Source: Vibrio cidicii (lineage in GTDB: Bacteria > Pseudomonadota > Gammaproteobacteria > Enterobacterales > Vibrionaceae). From it: a DNA stretch of 64,000 bases. Shown one piece after another: positions 1-7,889 of the stretch (positions within the stretch are counted from its first letter, which is position 1; each line of letters opens with the position of its first letter). The DNA lies in contig NZ_CP046803.1 of the NCBI RefSeq assembly GCF_009763805.1, positions 248,001 through 312,000 of the forward strand, written 5' to 3'. A model generated the notes under the pieces. It was not told the DNA's origin and did no database searches. It saw only the letters and a program-made list of their open reading frames with translations. The position numbers were made by a program, and so were the translations under genes.

Positions 1-814
1 CAAGTTTGGTTTCTGGGCGCACCCCAATCGCCATAATCAACACATCGGTACGCAAAGTTTCACCGTTATTGAGTGAAAGCGTCAGCTCACCTTGCATATG
101 GCGATGCGCTTCGTTTTCACCAGACTCGACACTGACAATGTGCTCTGTCGGGTGATACTCAACCGCTTCTAGTGCCACGCCCAAGCGTAAGTCGATGCCC
201 TTTTGTCGGATTTCGGCATGAACGAAACCTGCCATCTCTTTGTCAACCGGTGTCATCACTTGATCGGCCATCTCAATCAATGTGGTTTCTATTCCCAATT
301 GATGAAACGCTTCCATCATCTCCAGACCGATGAATCCGCCGCCAATTACGGTCGCGTGTTCTGGTTTGTTCATCTGAATGGTTTTGATGATGCGATCCAT
401 ATCTGGAATATTACGCAGTGAGTGGGTCAGCGGGTTGTCTATGCCCGGGATAGGTGGAACGACAGGACCAGCCCCAGGGCTGAGTAAGAGAAAGTCGTAG
501 CTTTCTTGATACTCAGAGCCGTCGAGTAAATTTTTCACGCTGATGGTTTTTTCTTCGCGATTGATGGAAAGAACTTCATTCATCACTCGCACATCGACAT
601 TAAAGCGGGCTAAAAAGCTCTCTGGTGTTTGCAACAGTAATTTACTGCGATCAGTGATGTCACCACCAATGTGGTAAGGTAAACCACAGTTGGCAAATGA
701 GACAAATTCGCCGCGCTCAAACATGATGATATGCGCGTCTTCACTGAGACGGCGTGCACGAGCTGCTGCTGAGGCGCCACCTGCGACACCACCAATGATC
801 ACGATTTTTGTCAT
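1..814 (-). CDS. CoA-disulfide reductase / NAD(P)H polysulfide reductase-like flavoprotein (3' end outside window)
   Basis: FAD- and NAD(P)H-dependent pyridine nucleotide-disulfide oxidoreductase. The first 271 codons are present and the reading frame is open to the window edge. The start ATG is at 812-814. Residues 5-13 carry the FAD Rossmann motif VIIGGVAGG. Residues 39-46 read SFANCGLP; Cys43 matches the single redox cysteine of CoA-disulfide reductases and NADH oxidases. A second dinucleotide-binding motif, VIGGGFIGLE, lies near residue 160. Related enzymes reduce CoA disulfide or persulfide or polysulfide, and some carry a C-terminal rhodanese domain, which would lie outside this window. 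It is downstream of, and co-directional with, the DUF2892 gene and divergent from an ArsR-type repressor, so a role in sulfane-sulfur handling is likely. The exact substrate cannot be read from the sequence. Confidence 0.85.
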   Translation of the reverse strand, partial: MTKIVIIGGVAGGASAAARARRLSEDAHIIMFERGEFVSFANCGLPYHIGGDITDRSKLLLQTPESFLARFNVDVRVMNEVLSINREEKTISVKNLLDGSEYQESYDFLLLSPGAGPVVPPIPGIDNPLTHSLRNIPDMDRIIKTIQMNKPEHATVIGGGFIGLEMMEAFHQLGIETTLIEMADQVMTPVDKEMAGFVHAEIRQKGIDLRLGVALEAVEYHPTEHIVSVESGENEAHRHMQGELTLSLNNGETLRTDVLIMAIGVRPETKL

Positions 815-883
815 GTAATAAAACCTCATTATTTTGACGGCACACAATAGCAGTGCGTTCACATAGCTATTGCGGCCACATCG

Positions 884-1069
884 TCATTTAAAGCCAAGTT
901 TTTTGAGAAATAGGGCGGCCGGACAAAATCCAGTGAATGCACTTTGGATTAAGTTGACGCCGACAAATACGGTTAACCATACAAAATTAGTATGCACATA
1001 GGTTGTGAGCAAGAGCGATAATAAAACCATGCTGCCTGCAATTATACGAACTCCGTTATCTACCGTCAT
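884..1069 (-). CDS. DUF2892 (YgaP-like) small inner-membrane protein
   Basis: A 61-residue protein with two hydrophobic segments (about residues 8-25 and 29-47) and the C-terminal motif GFCPAALFLKKLG. This matches the DUF2892 family, found alone or fused to rhodanese domains as in YgaP. Its ATG at 1067-1069 follows a strong GGAGG ribosome site. It is first in a two-gene minus-strand unit with the flavoprotein gene and shares the AT-rich promoter region with the divergent ArsR gene. Many family members sit with persulfide-metabolism genes; the biochemical role is not settled. Confidence 0.75.
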   Translation of the reverse strand: MTVDNGVRIIAGSMVLLSLLLTTYVHTNFVWLTVFVGVNLIQSAFTGFCPAALFLKKLGFK

Positions 1070-1113
1070 GATGTCACCTCCACGTGTTTAATGGTGTTAC
1101 TCTAAACTCTAAT

Positions 1114-1163
1114 ATTAGATATGTCTAATAAAAATTAATCTAATTTCAATTAAGCTAAATTAG
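1114..1163. promoter_or_regulatory. probable ArsR/BigR-type operator region
   Basis: The AT-rich divergent promoter region holds two inverted repeats: ATTAGA-TATG-TCTAAT at 1114-1129 and CTAATTT-(10 nt)-AAATTAG at 1140-1163. Both share the half-site CTAAT/ATTAG. They lie between the DUF2892 gene and the repressor gene, the usual place for an autoregulated ArsR-family operator. Binding by the adjacent repressor is inferred. Confidence 0.5.
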
Positions 1164-1219
1164 AATTGACTAAATTTGTTAATTCAGTAAACTCTAAATC
1201 ATGTACTTAGGAGGTGGCT

Positions 1220-1534
1220 ATGCATCGTGAAGATTCAATTAATCTAAAGCAAATGCGCGGTAGTGCACATGAGGTTTCTGAATTGCTTAAGGTGATGGCT
1301 CATCCTGAACGTTTAATGGTGCTGTGCCAGTTAACGAGCGGTGAAGTTGGCGTGGGTCAATTGCAACAGAGCTCAACATTGAGTCAGTCTGCGTTCTCAC
1401 AACATCTCACTTTGTTGAGAAAGCACGGTTTAGTCAAAGCGCGAAAAGAGTCACAACAGGTTTTCTACTCTTTGGCAGATGTGCGTGTTGCACAGTTAAT
1501 CAGTAATTTACAGTATGTTTTTTGTCATAATTAA
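1220..1534 (+). CDS. ArsR-family repressor, BigR/SqrR/HlyU-like persulfide sensor
   Basis: Winged-helix repressor of 104 residues from ATG 1220, which sits 5 nt after AGGAGG. An in-frame GTG at 1214 overlaps that ribosome site and is unlikely to be the start. The recognition helix region reads LSQSAFSQHLTLLRKHGL, typical of the family. Two cysteines, Cys36 in the LMVLC motif and Cys102 two residues from the C-terminus, match the dithiol pair of BigR/SqrR/HlyU. That pair forms a tetrasulfide bridge with sulfane sulfur and releases DNA. The gene leads the YeeE/YedE-RND unit and is divergent from two sulfur-associated genes. By family analogy it should repress both units until persulfide accumulates. 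It contains no CXC metal site of the ArsR/CadC type. Confidence 0.82.
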   Translation: MHREDSINLKQMRGSAHEVSELLKVMAHPERLMVLCQLTSGEVGVGQLQQSSTLSQSAFSQHLTLLRKHGLVKARKESQQVFYSLADVRVAQLISNLQYVFCHN

Positions 1535-1543
1535 GAGGCTTAT

Positions 1544-1969
1544 ATGGCGTTTATCATTCCTTGGGAATCGTTAGCAGGAGGCGTTTTACTTGGTCTATCA
1601 GCACTAATAATGCTAGTGCTTAATGGGAAAGTTGCCGGCATCAGTGGGATTTTGACCGGGTTATTAACCCCCAAATCACGCGACTTTGCTTGGCGTTTAA
1701 TGTTTGTTGTCGGCATGATCGCCGGAGGTGTGGCTGCCGTGACTTTCGGCATGGCGCATTTGCCAGCAGCTTCGTCTCTAGGCGGTTCCTCAGTCATGTT
1801 GGCATTAGCGGGTTTAGTCGTGGGGGTTGGCACACGGTTAGGAAATGGATGCACGAGTGGCCATGGTATTTGTGGTATTGGCCGTTTATCAACACGATCG
1901 ATGGTGGCGACAGGTGTGTTTATGTCAGTCGCTGCGGTGACGGTGTTTATCAGACTTCATTTGATCTAA
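1544..1969 (+). CDS. YeeE/YedE-family membrane protein (PmpA-like)
   Basis: A 141-residue polytopic membrane protein with about four hydrophobic segments. The motif GNGCTSGHGICG near residues 99-110 is the signature of YeeE/YedE transporters, which move thiosulfate or other reactive sulfur species. The conserved Cys and His line the transport path in characterised thiosulfate transporters. It begins 9 nt after the repressor stop codon, so the two are almost certainly co-transcribed. The next gene encodes the companion half protein. The pair resembles the PmpA/PmpB permease controlled by BigR in other proteobacteria. Confidence 0.8.
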   Translation: MAFIIPWESLAGGVLLGLSALIMLVLNGKVAGISGILTGLLTPKSRDFAWRLMFVVGMIAGGVAAVTFGMAHLPAASSLGGSSVMLALAGLVVGVGTRLGNGCTSGHGICGIGRLSTRSMVATGVFMSVAAVTVFIRLHLI

Positions 1970-1988
1970 TTTCCTAAGGCGTAACTCA

Positions 1989-2447
1989 ATGAACAACTTT
2001 CTATTTCGATTTACTTCGCTAGTCGCAGGACTTCTTTTTGGTTTGGGGATGGCTATTTCTGGGATGATTGATCCCGCTAAAGTGATTGGCTTTCTTGATG
2101 TGGCAGGGCAATGGGACCCAAGTTTGATGTTTGTGATGGGCGGAGCACTCACGGTGTTTATGCCCGGTTACTTTTTCATTGTGCGTCAGCAGAGCAAGCC
2201 AGTTAACGCGCCAAGTTTTTGCTTATCGACACAAAAGAGAGTGGATGCAAGGCTGATTTCTGGTGCGGCACTGTTTGGTGTTGGTTGGGGATTGGCGGGC
2301 ATCTGCCCCGGACCTGCCGTAGCGAGTCTTGGATTGGGCAATCCCCAAATCTGGATCTTTTTTGCGGCAATGATGGTCGGCTTAGGCACAACTAACTTGC
2401 TGATCTGTATTAGAAATGAGCGTCAAGTCAAAACAGAGCTGGCCTAG
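1989..2447 (+). CDS. YeeE/YedE-family half protein (DUF6691, PmpB-like)
   Basis: A 152-residue membrane protein with four hydrophobic segments. It has the motif GMAISGMIDPAKVIGFLD near the N-terminus and GICPGPA near residue 107. These are the features of the shorter partner of split YeeE/YedE systems. It begins 19 nt after the preceding gene stop, in the same operon. Together the two proteins have the size and motif content of one full YeeE protein, so they probably work as a pair in sulfur-compound transport across the inner membrane. Substrate and direction are inferred from family context only. Confidence 0.75.
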   Translation: MNNFLFRFTSLVAGLLFGLGMAISGMIDPAKVIGFLDVAGQWDPSLMFVMGGALTVFMPGYFFIVRQQSKPVNAPSFCLSTQKRVDARLISGAALFGVGWGLAGICPGPAVASLGLGNPQIWIFFAAMMVGLGTTNLLICIRNERQVKTELA

Positions 2448-2486
2448 CTCGGCTAGAGTAACAGAAACAATCAGGGAGATTTGATT

Positions 2487-3491
2487 ATGCAATGGTTGAA
2501 AAAATCTGCGTTAGCAGCCGCACTTTTGCTCACAACGAACAGCTCGGTAATGGCGGAAGTCTATACTGCGCAGCTGACTAAAGTCGATCAGGCCATCGTG
2601 TTGGATGGTGTGGTTCAGCCTGTCAATCAAGGTACTGTCGCCGCGCAAACGTCAGGTACCGTGGTCGCCCTTAATGTGGATGTGAATGATTACGTTAAGC
2701 AAGGTAGTGTGCTATTGGAAATTAGCGCAGTACAGCAATCGGCAGCGCTAGATGCGGCCAAGGCGCAATTGGCAAGCGCAGTTGCACAAAATAAAGAAGC
2801 GCAGGCACAAGTAAAGCGTTTTCGCCAATTGATGCCGAAAGGGGCGATTTCCCAAGATCAGATGGATGCAGCAGAAACGCGTGCTCGCAGCGCGGCTGCC
2901 GCAGTCAAATCGGCGGAGGCATCAGTAGCACAGGCAAAAGAGTCTCTCGGTTACACCAGCGTGATGGCACCTTATGATGGTGTGGTGACCAAGCGTTATG
3001 TCGAACTTGGGGAAACCGTGGCCCCGGGCACACCACTGTTGAGCGGTTTCTCGATGGACGAGCTGAGAGTGGAAAGTGAGATCCCGCAGCACTATTACTC
3101 GCTAGTAAACAATGAAGCGCAGTTTACGATTGACAATGGCGGTGGCGAGAAAGTCACTCCAACCGCCTACAATCTTTTCCGTTATGCAGAACCTAGCTCA
3201 CACAGCCATACTATTCGCCTCAACTTACCGGAAAAACAACTTGGTTTTACCCCAGGTGCTTGGGTGAAAACGCGTTTTGTCTATGGGCAGAGAGAACTCC
3301 TTCTGGTACCTAAAACGGCCGTCATGCGTCGCGCTGAACTGAGCGTCGTCTACCGACTCACTAAAGATGATGAGGCAATTCTAAACCCAGTACGTTTAGG
3401 GCAAGAGTTTGAAGACAGCTATGAAGTGTTGTCTGGGCTTGAAATTGGCGATCGTGTGGTAAGCAATTTGCTCAAAGTGAAAGGTGAATAA
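2487..3491 (+). CDS. RND efflux pump periplasmic adaptor (membrane fusion protein)
   Basis: HlyD/AcrA-type adaptor of 334 residues from ATG 2487, which lies 9 nt after GGAG; a TTG six bases upstream is less likely. An N-terminal hydrophobic signal ends near ...SSVMA. The biotinyl-lipoyl halves flank an alanine-rich coiled hairpin (roughly residues 75-150), followed by beta-barrel and membrane-proximal domains. No lipobox cysteine is present, so it is probably anchored by the signal or is periplasmic. It is followed after 1 nt by its RND transporter. No outer-membrane factor is encoded here, so a TolC supplied from elsewhere is expected. Its place after the sulfur genes suggests control by the same repressor. 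Confidence 0.85.
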   Translation: MQWLKKSALAAALLLTTNSSVMAEVYTAQLTKVDQAIVLDGVVQPVNQGTVAAQTSGTVVALNVDVNDYVKQGSVLLEISAVQQSAALDAAKAQLASAVAQNKEAQAQVKRFRQLMPKGAISQDQMDAAETRARSAAAAVKSAEASVAQAKESLGYTSVMAPYDGVVTKRYVELGETVAPGTPLLSGFSMDELRVESEIPQHYYSLVNNEAQFTIDNGGGEKVTPTAYNLFRYAEPSSHSHTIRLNLPEKQLGFTPGAWVKTRFVYGQRELLLVPKTAVMRRAELSVVYRLTKDDEAILNPVRLGQEFEDSYEVLSGLEIGDRVVSNLLKVKGE

Positions 3492-3492
3492 T

Positions 3493-6400
3493 ATGACTCA
3501 ACGACTCGGTATTTCGGGTCGCATTGCTGCGGCCTTTCAAAACTCAGCAATGACCCCATTGCTGGCCTTAGTTGGCTTGTTGATGGGAATCTTCGCTGTC
3601 GTGGTTACCCCAAAAGAAGAGGAGCCCCAGATTGATGTCACTTTTGCCGATGTCTATATCCCGTTTCCCGGTGCGTCTCCGCAGGAAGTCGCCAGCTTAG
3701 TGACCACACCGGCAGAACAGGTTATCTCTGAAATCCAAGGCATTGACAAAATTTACTCTTTCTCTCAGCCAGACGGTGCGATGATCGTGGCGATCTTTGA
3801 GGTTGGCGTGACGCGAAGCGATGCTGTGGTACGGATCTACAACAAACTCTATTCCAACAAAGACTGGATGCCGCAAGGCGTTGGAGTTGGAGAACCTATC
3901 ATCAAACCGCGTGGTATTGAAGATGTCCCCATTGTCACTATTACCTTATCAGACAAAGAAGGTCACTATTCTGGGCAGCAGCTAACTCAAATTGCGCACG
4001 GGCTAGAAACCGAGCTAAAACGCATTGATGGCACACGTGACATATACACGGTGGGTGCGCATGCCACTATCGTTGATGTTAGGCTCGATCCGGTCAAAAT
4101 GAATGCTTATGGTGTGACTATCAGCCAACTCAATCAAGTGCTTCCTTCTGCCAATCAACGTTCCACCACACTTAGTCTGACCCATGACAATCAACAGTTA
4201 CCGCTACAAATTGGTGAGTTCTTAACCCAAGTTGATCAAGTCAAGCAGCTTGTGGTTGGTGTACAAAATGGCTCGCCCGTCTACTTTGAAGACATCGCAG
4301 AGATCGCTCTGGGTGTCGATACACCCAAACACAACGTTTGGGCCAGTGACAAACATACCTTAGCGCCAGCCGTGACTTTGGCGATTGCCAAAAAGAGTGG
4401 GGAGAATGCGGTGAACGTCGCCAAAGCGGTGGAGGAACGCATAGATGTGCTGAAAAATCAGCTCATTCCCGCCGATATTGATGTGACTATCACCCGTGAC
4501 TATGGCAAAACCGCCGCAGATAAAAGCAATACCTTAATCGGTAAACTGGCGTTTGCCACCACGGCCGTCGTGTTACTGGTGCTGCTGACCATGGGCTGGC
4601 GAGAATCTTTGGTCGTAGGTATCGCCATTATTGTGACATTGATGATCACCTTGTTTGCCTCTTGGGCATGGGGCTTTACCTTAAACCGCGTCTCTCTGTT
4701 TGCGCTGATCTTCTCGATTGGTATCCTCGTGGACGATGCCATTGTGGTGGTGGAGAACATTCACCGCCACATGTCGATGGGCAAAAAGAAACTGTCGGAG
4801 TTGATCCCGGTTGCCGTTGATGAAGTCGGGGGGCCGACCATTCTAGCCACCTTGACAGTAATAGCGGCGCTGCTGCCGATGGCTTTCGTCTCTGGCTTAA
4901 TGGGGCCGTACATGAGCCCAATTCCAATCAACGCCTCAATGGGGATGTTAATCTCCCTTGCGGTTGCTTTCGTGCTTTCCCCTTGGCTGGCAGGGAAAAT
5001 GCTTAAAGCGGGCAAGCATGAAAATGAGCATCAAGCGGATTCGATTTTCCACAAACTCATGGCTCCTTTTATTACGGCCGAGAAACAAGCGAGAAATCGA
5101 CTTCTCCTCTTGCTGGGTGTTTTAGGTTTGATCGCAGGTTCTGTTGCCCTGCCAGCTATGCAAGCTGTGGTATTGAAAATGCTGCCTTTTGACAATAAAT
5201 CTGAGTTTCAGGTGGTATTGGATATGCCTGAAGGCGCCTCTCTTGAACGCACGCAACGCGTACTGTTTGAGTTAGGAGAAGAGCTTGCCAAAGTGCCGGA
5301 AGTAGAGAACTACCAAATTTATGTTGGTAATGCCGCACCCATCAACTTTAACGGCCTAGTGCGCCACTATTTCCAGCGCAACCAAGCTAACCAAGGCGAT
5401 ATTCAAGTCAATCTGCTGGATCGCCGTAAGCGGGATCGCGACAGCCACGAGATAGCCAGTGCTGTGCGTCCAGTGCTAAACCAAATCGCCAGCCAGTTTG
5501 GCGGAAAAGTGAAAGTGGTTGAAGTGCCGCCGGGGCCGCCAGTGTGGTCCCCAATTCTGGCTGAAGTTTACGCACCAACACCAGAGCTGCGAGCTCAAGC
5601 CGCTCGCCAAGTGCGAGACATTTTTAGACACAGTGAAGATATTGTCGACGTGGACATGTATCTGCCTGAAATCCATCAGAAATGGCAAGTGACGATCGAT
5701 CGCAGCAAGGCCGCTCGTTTGATGGTGCCGTACAGTGAGATTGTCGATGCGTTGGCGACGACGGTTGGTGGTAAACCGATCACGTATCTACATACAGAAC
5801 ACAGTAAGTATCCTGTGCCTGTCATGATTCAAGCGCAGGAAGGGGCAAAAGTACGTCTTGAGCAGTTATTGAACCTCAAAGTAAGCAGTCAAAATGGCAA
5901 CCACTACCCGCTAACGGAATTGGTTTCGATCACGCAAAGTCAGATGGAAGACTACATAGTGCATAAAAACCTTGTTCCTATGGTGATGGTCGTGGCTGAT
6001 ATGACGGGAGAGATCGACAGCCCGCTTTACGGCATGTTTAATCTCTCTGCCGAGCTCGACCAAGCGATGACGCTCGATCAGTACTACATCCACCAGCCAG
6101 ATGGGCTGCAAGGCATTTCAATCATGTGGGATGGTGAATGGACCATTACTTATGAAACGTTCCGTGATATGGGAATTGCCTATGCAGTTGGAATGGTGTT
6201 GATCTACTTGTTGGTGGTCGCGCAGTTCAAATCCTATTTGGTGCCGCTGATCATCATGGCACCGATCCCGTTGACGATTATCGGTGTCATGCCCGGCCAT
6301 GCCTTGTTGGGCGCGCAGTTTACCGCGACGTCGATGATCGGCATGATCGCCCTTGCCGGGATTATTGTGCGTAACTCCATTTTGTTGGTGGATTTTATTA

Positions 6401-6645
6401 ACCAGCAAGTTGAACAAGGCGTTGAGTTTGCCGAAGCGGTGATTCAGTCCGCGGCGGTGCGGGCAAAACCGATTATGTTGACCGCGCTGGCCGCCATGAT
6501 TGGGGCCGTATTTATCCTTGATGACCCGATTTTCAACGGCTTAGCGATAAGCCTGATCTTCGGCATCTTCGTCTCAACCATCCTGACCTTAATTGTTATT
6601 CCAGTGCTTTATTTCACCTTTATGCGCAAACGCTTCAGCCATTAA
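3493..6645 (+). CDS. RND-family efflux transporter (AcrB/HAE-type)
   Basis: Inner-membrane proton-driven pump of 1050 residues from ATG 3493. An in-frame GTG at 3484 overlaps the adaptor gene and is less likely. The protein has the duplicated RND layout: TM1, a large periplasmic loop, TM2-7, a second loop and TM8-12. The motif GILVDDAIVVVENIHRH in TM4 contains the paired aspartates of the proton relay. It forms a pump with the preceding adaptor. Its length and VTPKEEEPQIDV N-terminal region match the HAE group that often lacks a dedicated outer-membrane channel. The substrate is unknown; the context suggests a stress metabolite or a toxic sulfur-linked compound. Confidence 0.88.
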   Translation: MTQRLGISGRIAAAFQNSAMTPLLALVGLLMGIFAVVVTPKEEEPQIDVTFADVYIPFPGASPQEVASLVTTPAEQVISEIQGIDKIYSFSQPDGAMIVAIFEVGVTRSDAVVRIYNKLYSNKDWMPQGVGVGEPIIKPRGIEDVPIVTITLSDKEGHYSGQQLTQIAHGLETELKRIDGTRDIYTVGAHATIVDVRLDPVKMNAYGVTISQLNQVLPSANQRSTTLSLTHDNQQLPLQIGEFLTQVDQVKQLVVGVQNGSPVYFEDIAEIALGVDTPKHNVWASDKHTLAPAVTLAIAKKSGENAVNVAKAVEERIDVLKNQLIPADIDVTITRDYGKTAADKSNTLIGKLAFATTAVVLLVLLTMGWRESLVVGIAIIVTLMITLFASWAWGFTLNRVSLFALIFSIGILVDDAIVVVENIHRHMSMGKKKLSELIPVAVDEVGGPTILATLTVIAALLPMAFVSGLMGPYMSPIPINASMGMLISLAVAFVLSPWLAGKMLKAGKHENEHQADSIFHKLMAPFITAEKQARNRLLLLLGVLGLIAGSVALPAMQAVVLKMLPFDNKSEFQVVLDMPEGASLERTQRVLFELGEELAKVPEVENYQIYVGNAAPINFNGLVRHYFQRNQANQGDIQVNLLDRRKRDRDSHEIASAVRPVLNQIASQFGGKVKVVEVPPGPPVWSPILAEVYAPTPELRAQAARQVRDIFRHSEDIVDVDMYLPEIHQKWQVTIDRSKAARLMVPYSEIVDALATTVGGKPITYLHTEHSKYPVPVMIQAQEGAKVRLEQLLNLKVSSQNGNHYPLTELVSITQSQMEDYIVHKNLVPMVMVVADMTGEIDSPLYGMFNLSAELDQAMTLDQYYIHQPDGLQGISIMWDGEWTITYETFRDMGIAYAVGMVLIYLLVVAQFKSYLVPLIIMAPIPLTIIGVMPGHALLGAQFTATSMIGMIALAGIIVRNSILLVDFINQQVEQGVEFAEAVIQSAAVRAKPIMLTALAAMIGAVFILDDPIFNGLAISLIFGIFVSTILTLIVIPVLYFTFMRKRFSH

Positions 6646-6666
6646 TTGGCGATGTCGGCTAACTAG

Positions 6667-6694
6667 CGAGGCCCAACAGGGCCTCGTCTATTTT
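6667..6694 (+). terminator. intrinsic terminator after the RND operon
   Basis: Stem CGAGGCCC / GGGCCTCG with an AACA loop, followed by TCTATTTT. It lies 22 nt after the RND stop codon and overlaps the last bases of the convergent nuclease-family gene. Confidence 0.75.
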
Positions 6695-7593
6695 GGCAGG
6701 TTCAGAGTGAGAGTGCTGCTCAACGGGCAATGGTCGCTCAGTTGGAAACGCAGTACATCAAGGCTGTCAAAGCGCGTCTGTTTGGCTTCAGAGGCCGACA
6801 GGGAATGGCTGACGAGTATGTGATCGATTAAAGAGCGAAAACGGTGAGTTTTGCTCGGCTGCTTTTTCGAGCGCACCTGACATAACGCTTCACTGTCCTG
6901 AGACGCCAAGCGAAATTGCCCAGATTGAGCCAAAATTTCATAAAGCCAATCGCCCGCATAGGCGAGGTTGTGATTGAAGTCACCTAAAATCACATAGTTC
7001 TGTTTTTGCACTTCTCTCTCTTTTATCCACTTTGCCAATTGTTTGCCTTGTCGTTTGAGTGTTTGGCAAGAATCCGTTGCTTTAAATGCACCACTGCAAC
7101 CCGCTTTCAGATGCACGTTCAATAAGTGAATATCCGCATAAGGCGCCTGCTTAACAATGACATAAGAGGCGAAGCGCAGTTTGCTGTTGGCCTGAGTATC
7201 TAAAGCAATGTCTTGTGGATCTTCAAAGGAAATGCCCTTTTTGATCGCGAACCCCGTGTATTGGTTGATGTCATCAAACTGATGGCGGCGAAAGGGAGGG
7301 CTAGCGCGATCTGAAAGTCGCACATGGTAATTGGTACCGACGATTTGCTGTATCGCCTTGATGTCGTTGACCTCTTGGAAAGCGAGAATATCGGCTAGGG
7401 TTTGCTGGAAATAGAATGCCATTTTCGCCACATCCTCTGTTTGGCGTTGGCTTTCAACTATCTGCTTGCTTGGCACGCTGCTAAGCCACTGCATATTCCA
7501 GGTGGCAATATGCACTGTACCTGCGGCCTTGGCTAAAGCAGACCATAGCAATCCTAAACAAATCAAAAAAAGTACACAGAGTCGTCTCTTCAT
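6688..7593 (-). CDS. secreted endonuclease/exonuclease/phosphatase (EEP) family protein
   Basis: A 301-residue protein with an N-terminal signal peptide ending near the AKA of SALAKA. The EEP superfamily motifs are in order: ATWNMQWL, AFQEVND (metal-binding Glu), GDFNHNL (catalytic Asp/Asn) and SDHCPL (catalytic His) near the C-terminus. These bind Mg and cleave phosphodiesters in DNase I-like enzymes. The ATG at 7591-7593 is preferred over in-frame TTG and GTG codons just upstream. Export to the periplasm or medium is predicted, so the substrate could be extracellular nucleic acid or a phospholipid. The sequence does not decide between nuclease and phosphatase activity. It converges on the RND operon. 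Confidence 0.78.
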   Translation of the reverse strand: MKRRLCVLFLICLGLLWSALAKAAGTVHIATWNMQWLSSVPSKQIVESQRQTEDVAKMAFYFQQTLADILAFQEVNDIKAIQQIVGTNYHVRLSDRASPPFRRHQFDDINQYTGFAIKKGISFEDPQDIALDTQANSKLRFASYVIVKQAPYADIHLLNVHLKAGCSGAFKATDSCQTLKRQGKQLAKWIKEREVQKQNYVILGDFNHNLAYAGDWLYEILAQSGQFRLASQDSEALCQVRSKKQPSKTHRFRSLIDHILVSHSLSASEAKQTRFDSLDVLRFQLSDHCPLSSTLTLNLPK

Positions 7594-7725
7594 CACCAAT
7601 TATTCCTAAGTCATTCGGCAAGCCTTTATCCTACAAGAGCTCAAAAAATTTCAAGCAGAAAAGAACACATTTTTGCAATTTTCACGCTTTTCTTCCTAAC
7701 TGAGATCGCTGCCGACAAGATCGAT

Positions 7726-7766
7726 TTGATCTTAATCCATACCCCATTTTTGTTGATCAAAATCAA
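7726..7766. promoter_or_regulatory. FNR box (perfect) and an imperfect upstream copy
   Basis: TTGAT-CAAA-ATCAA at 7753-7766 is an exact match to the FNR consensus TTGATNNNNATCAA. A weaker copy, TTGAT-CTTA-ATCCA, lies at 7726-7739. They are about 125-165 bp upstream of nrdD, which encodes an oxygen-sensitive enzyme needed anaerobically, so FNR activation is a reasonable inference. Confidence 0.7.
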
Positions 7767-7800
7767 TACCGAGGGCGACGGCTTTTCGTTAAATACGCCA

Positions 7801-7856
7801 CAACATATAGTGCCAGTCGGATAAAAAATAACCCTATATAGTGTGTTTGTGGATAA
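7801..7856. promoter_or_regulatory. paired NrdR-like boxes and a DnaA box upstream of nrdD
   Basis: Two TATAGTG-centred elements, CAACATATAGTGCC and CCCTATATAGTGTG, have their TATAGTG cores at 7806-7812 and 7837-7843. That is a 31-bp offset, the spacing typical of tandem NrdR boxes. A perfect DnaA box (TGTGGATAA, the complement of TTATCCACA) follows at 7848-7856. NrdR represses ribonucleotide reductase genes in response to dATP/ATP. DnaA boxes occur in other nrd promoters. Confidence 0.6.
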
Positions 7857-7889
7857 CTCTGTGAGTATGCTAAGGGTAAGGAGAAGAAA

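Noticed and set aside
1690..1977. 95-residue plus-strand frame
   Set aside because: It is in a different frame inside the YeeE/YedE gene, which has clear family motifs and a good start.
4500..5015. Several minus-strand frames inside the RND gene
   Set aside because: The plus-strand RND protein is continuous and conserved; these are antisense shadows with no domain or ribosome site.
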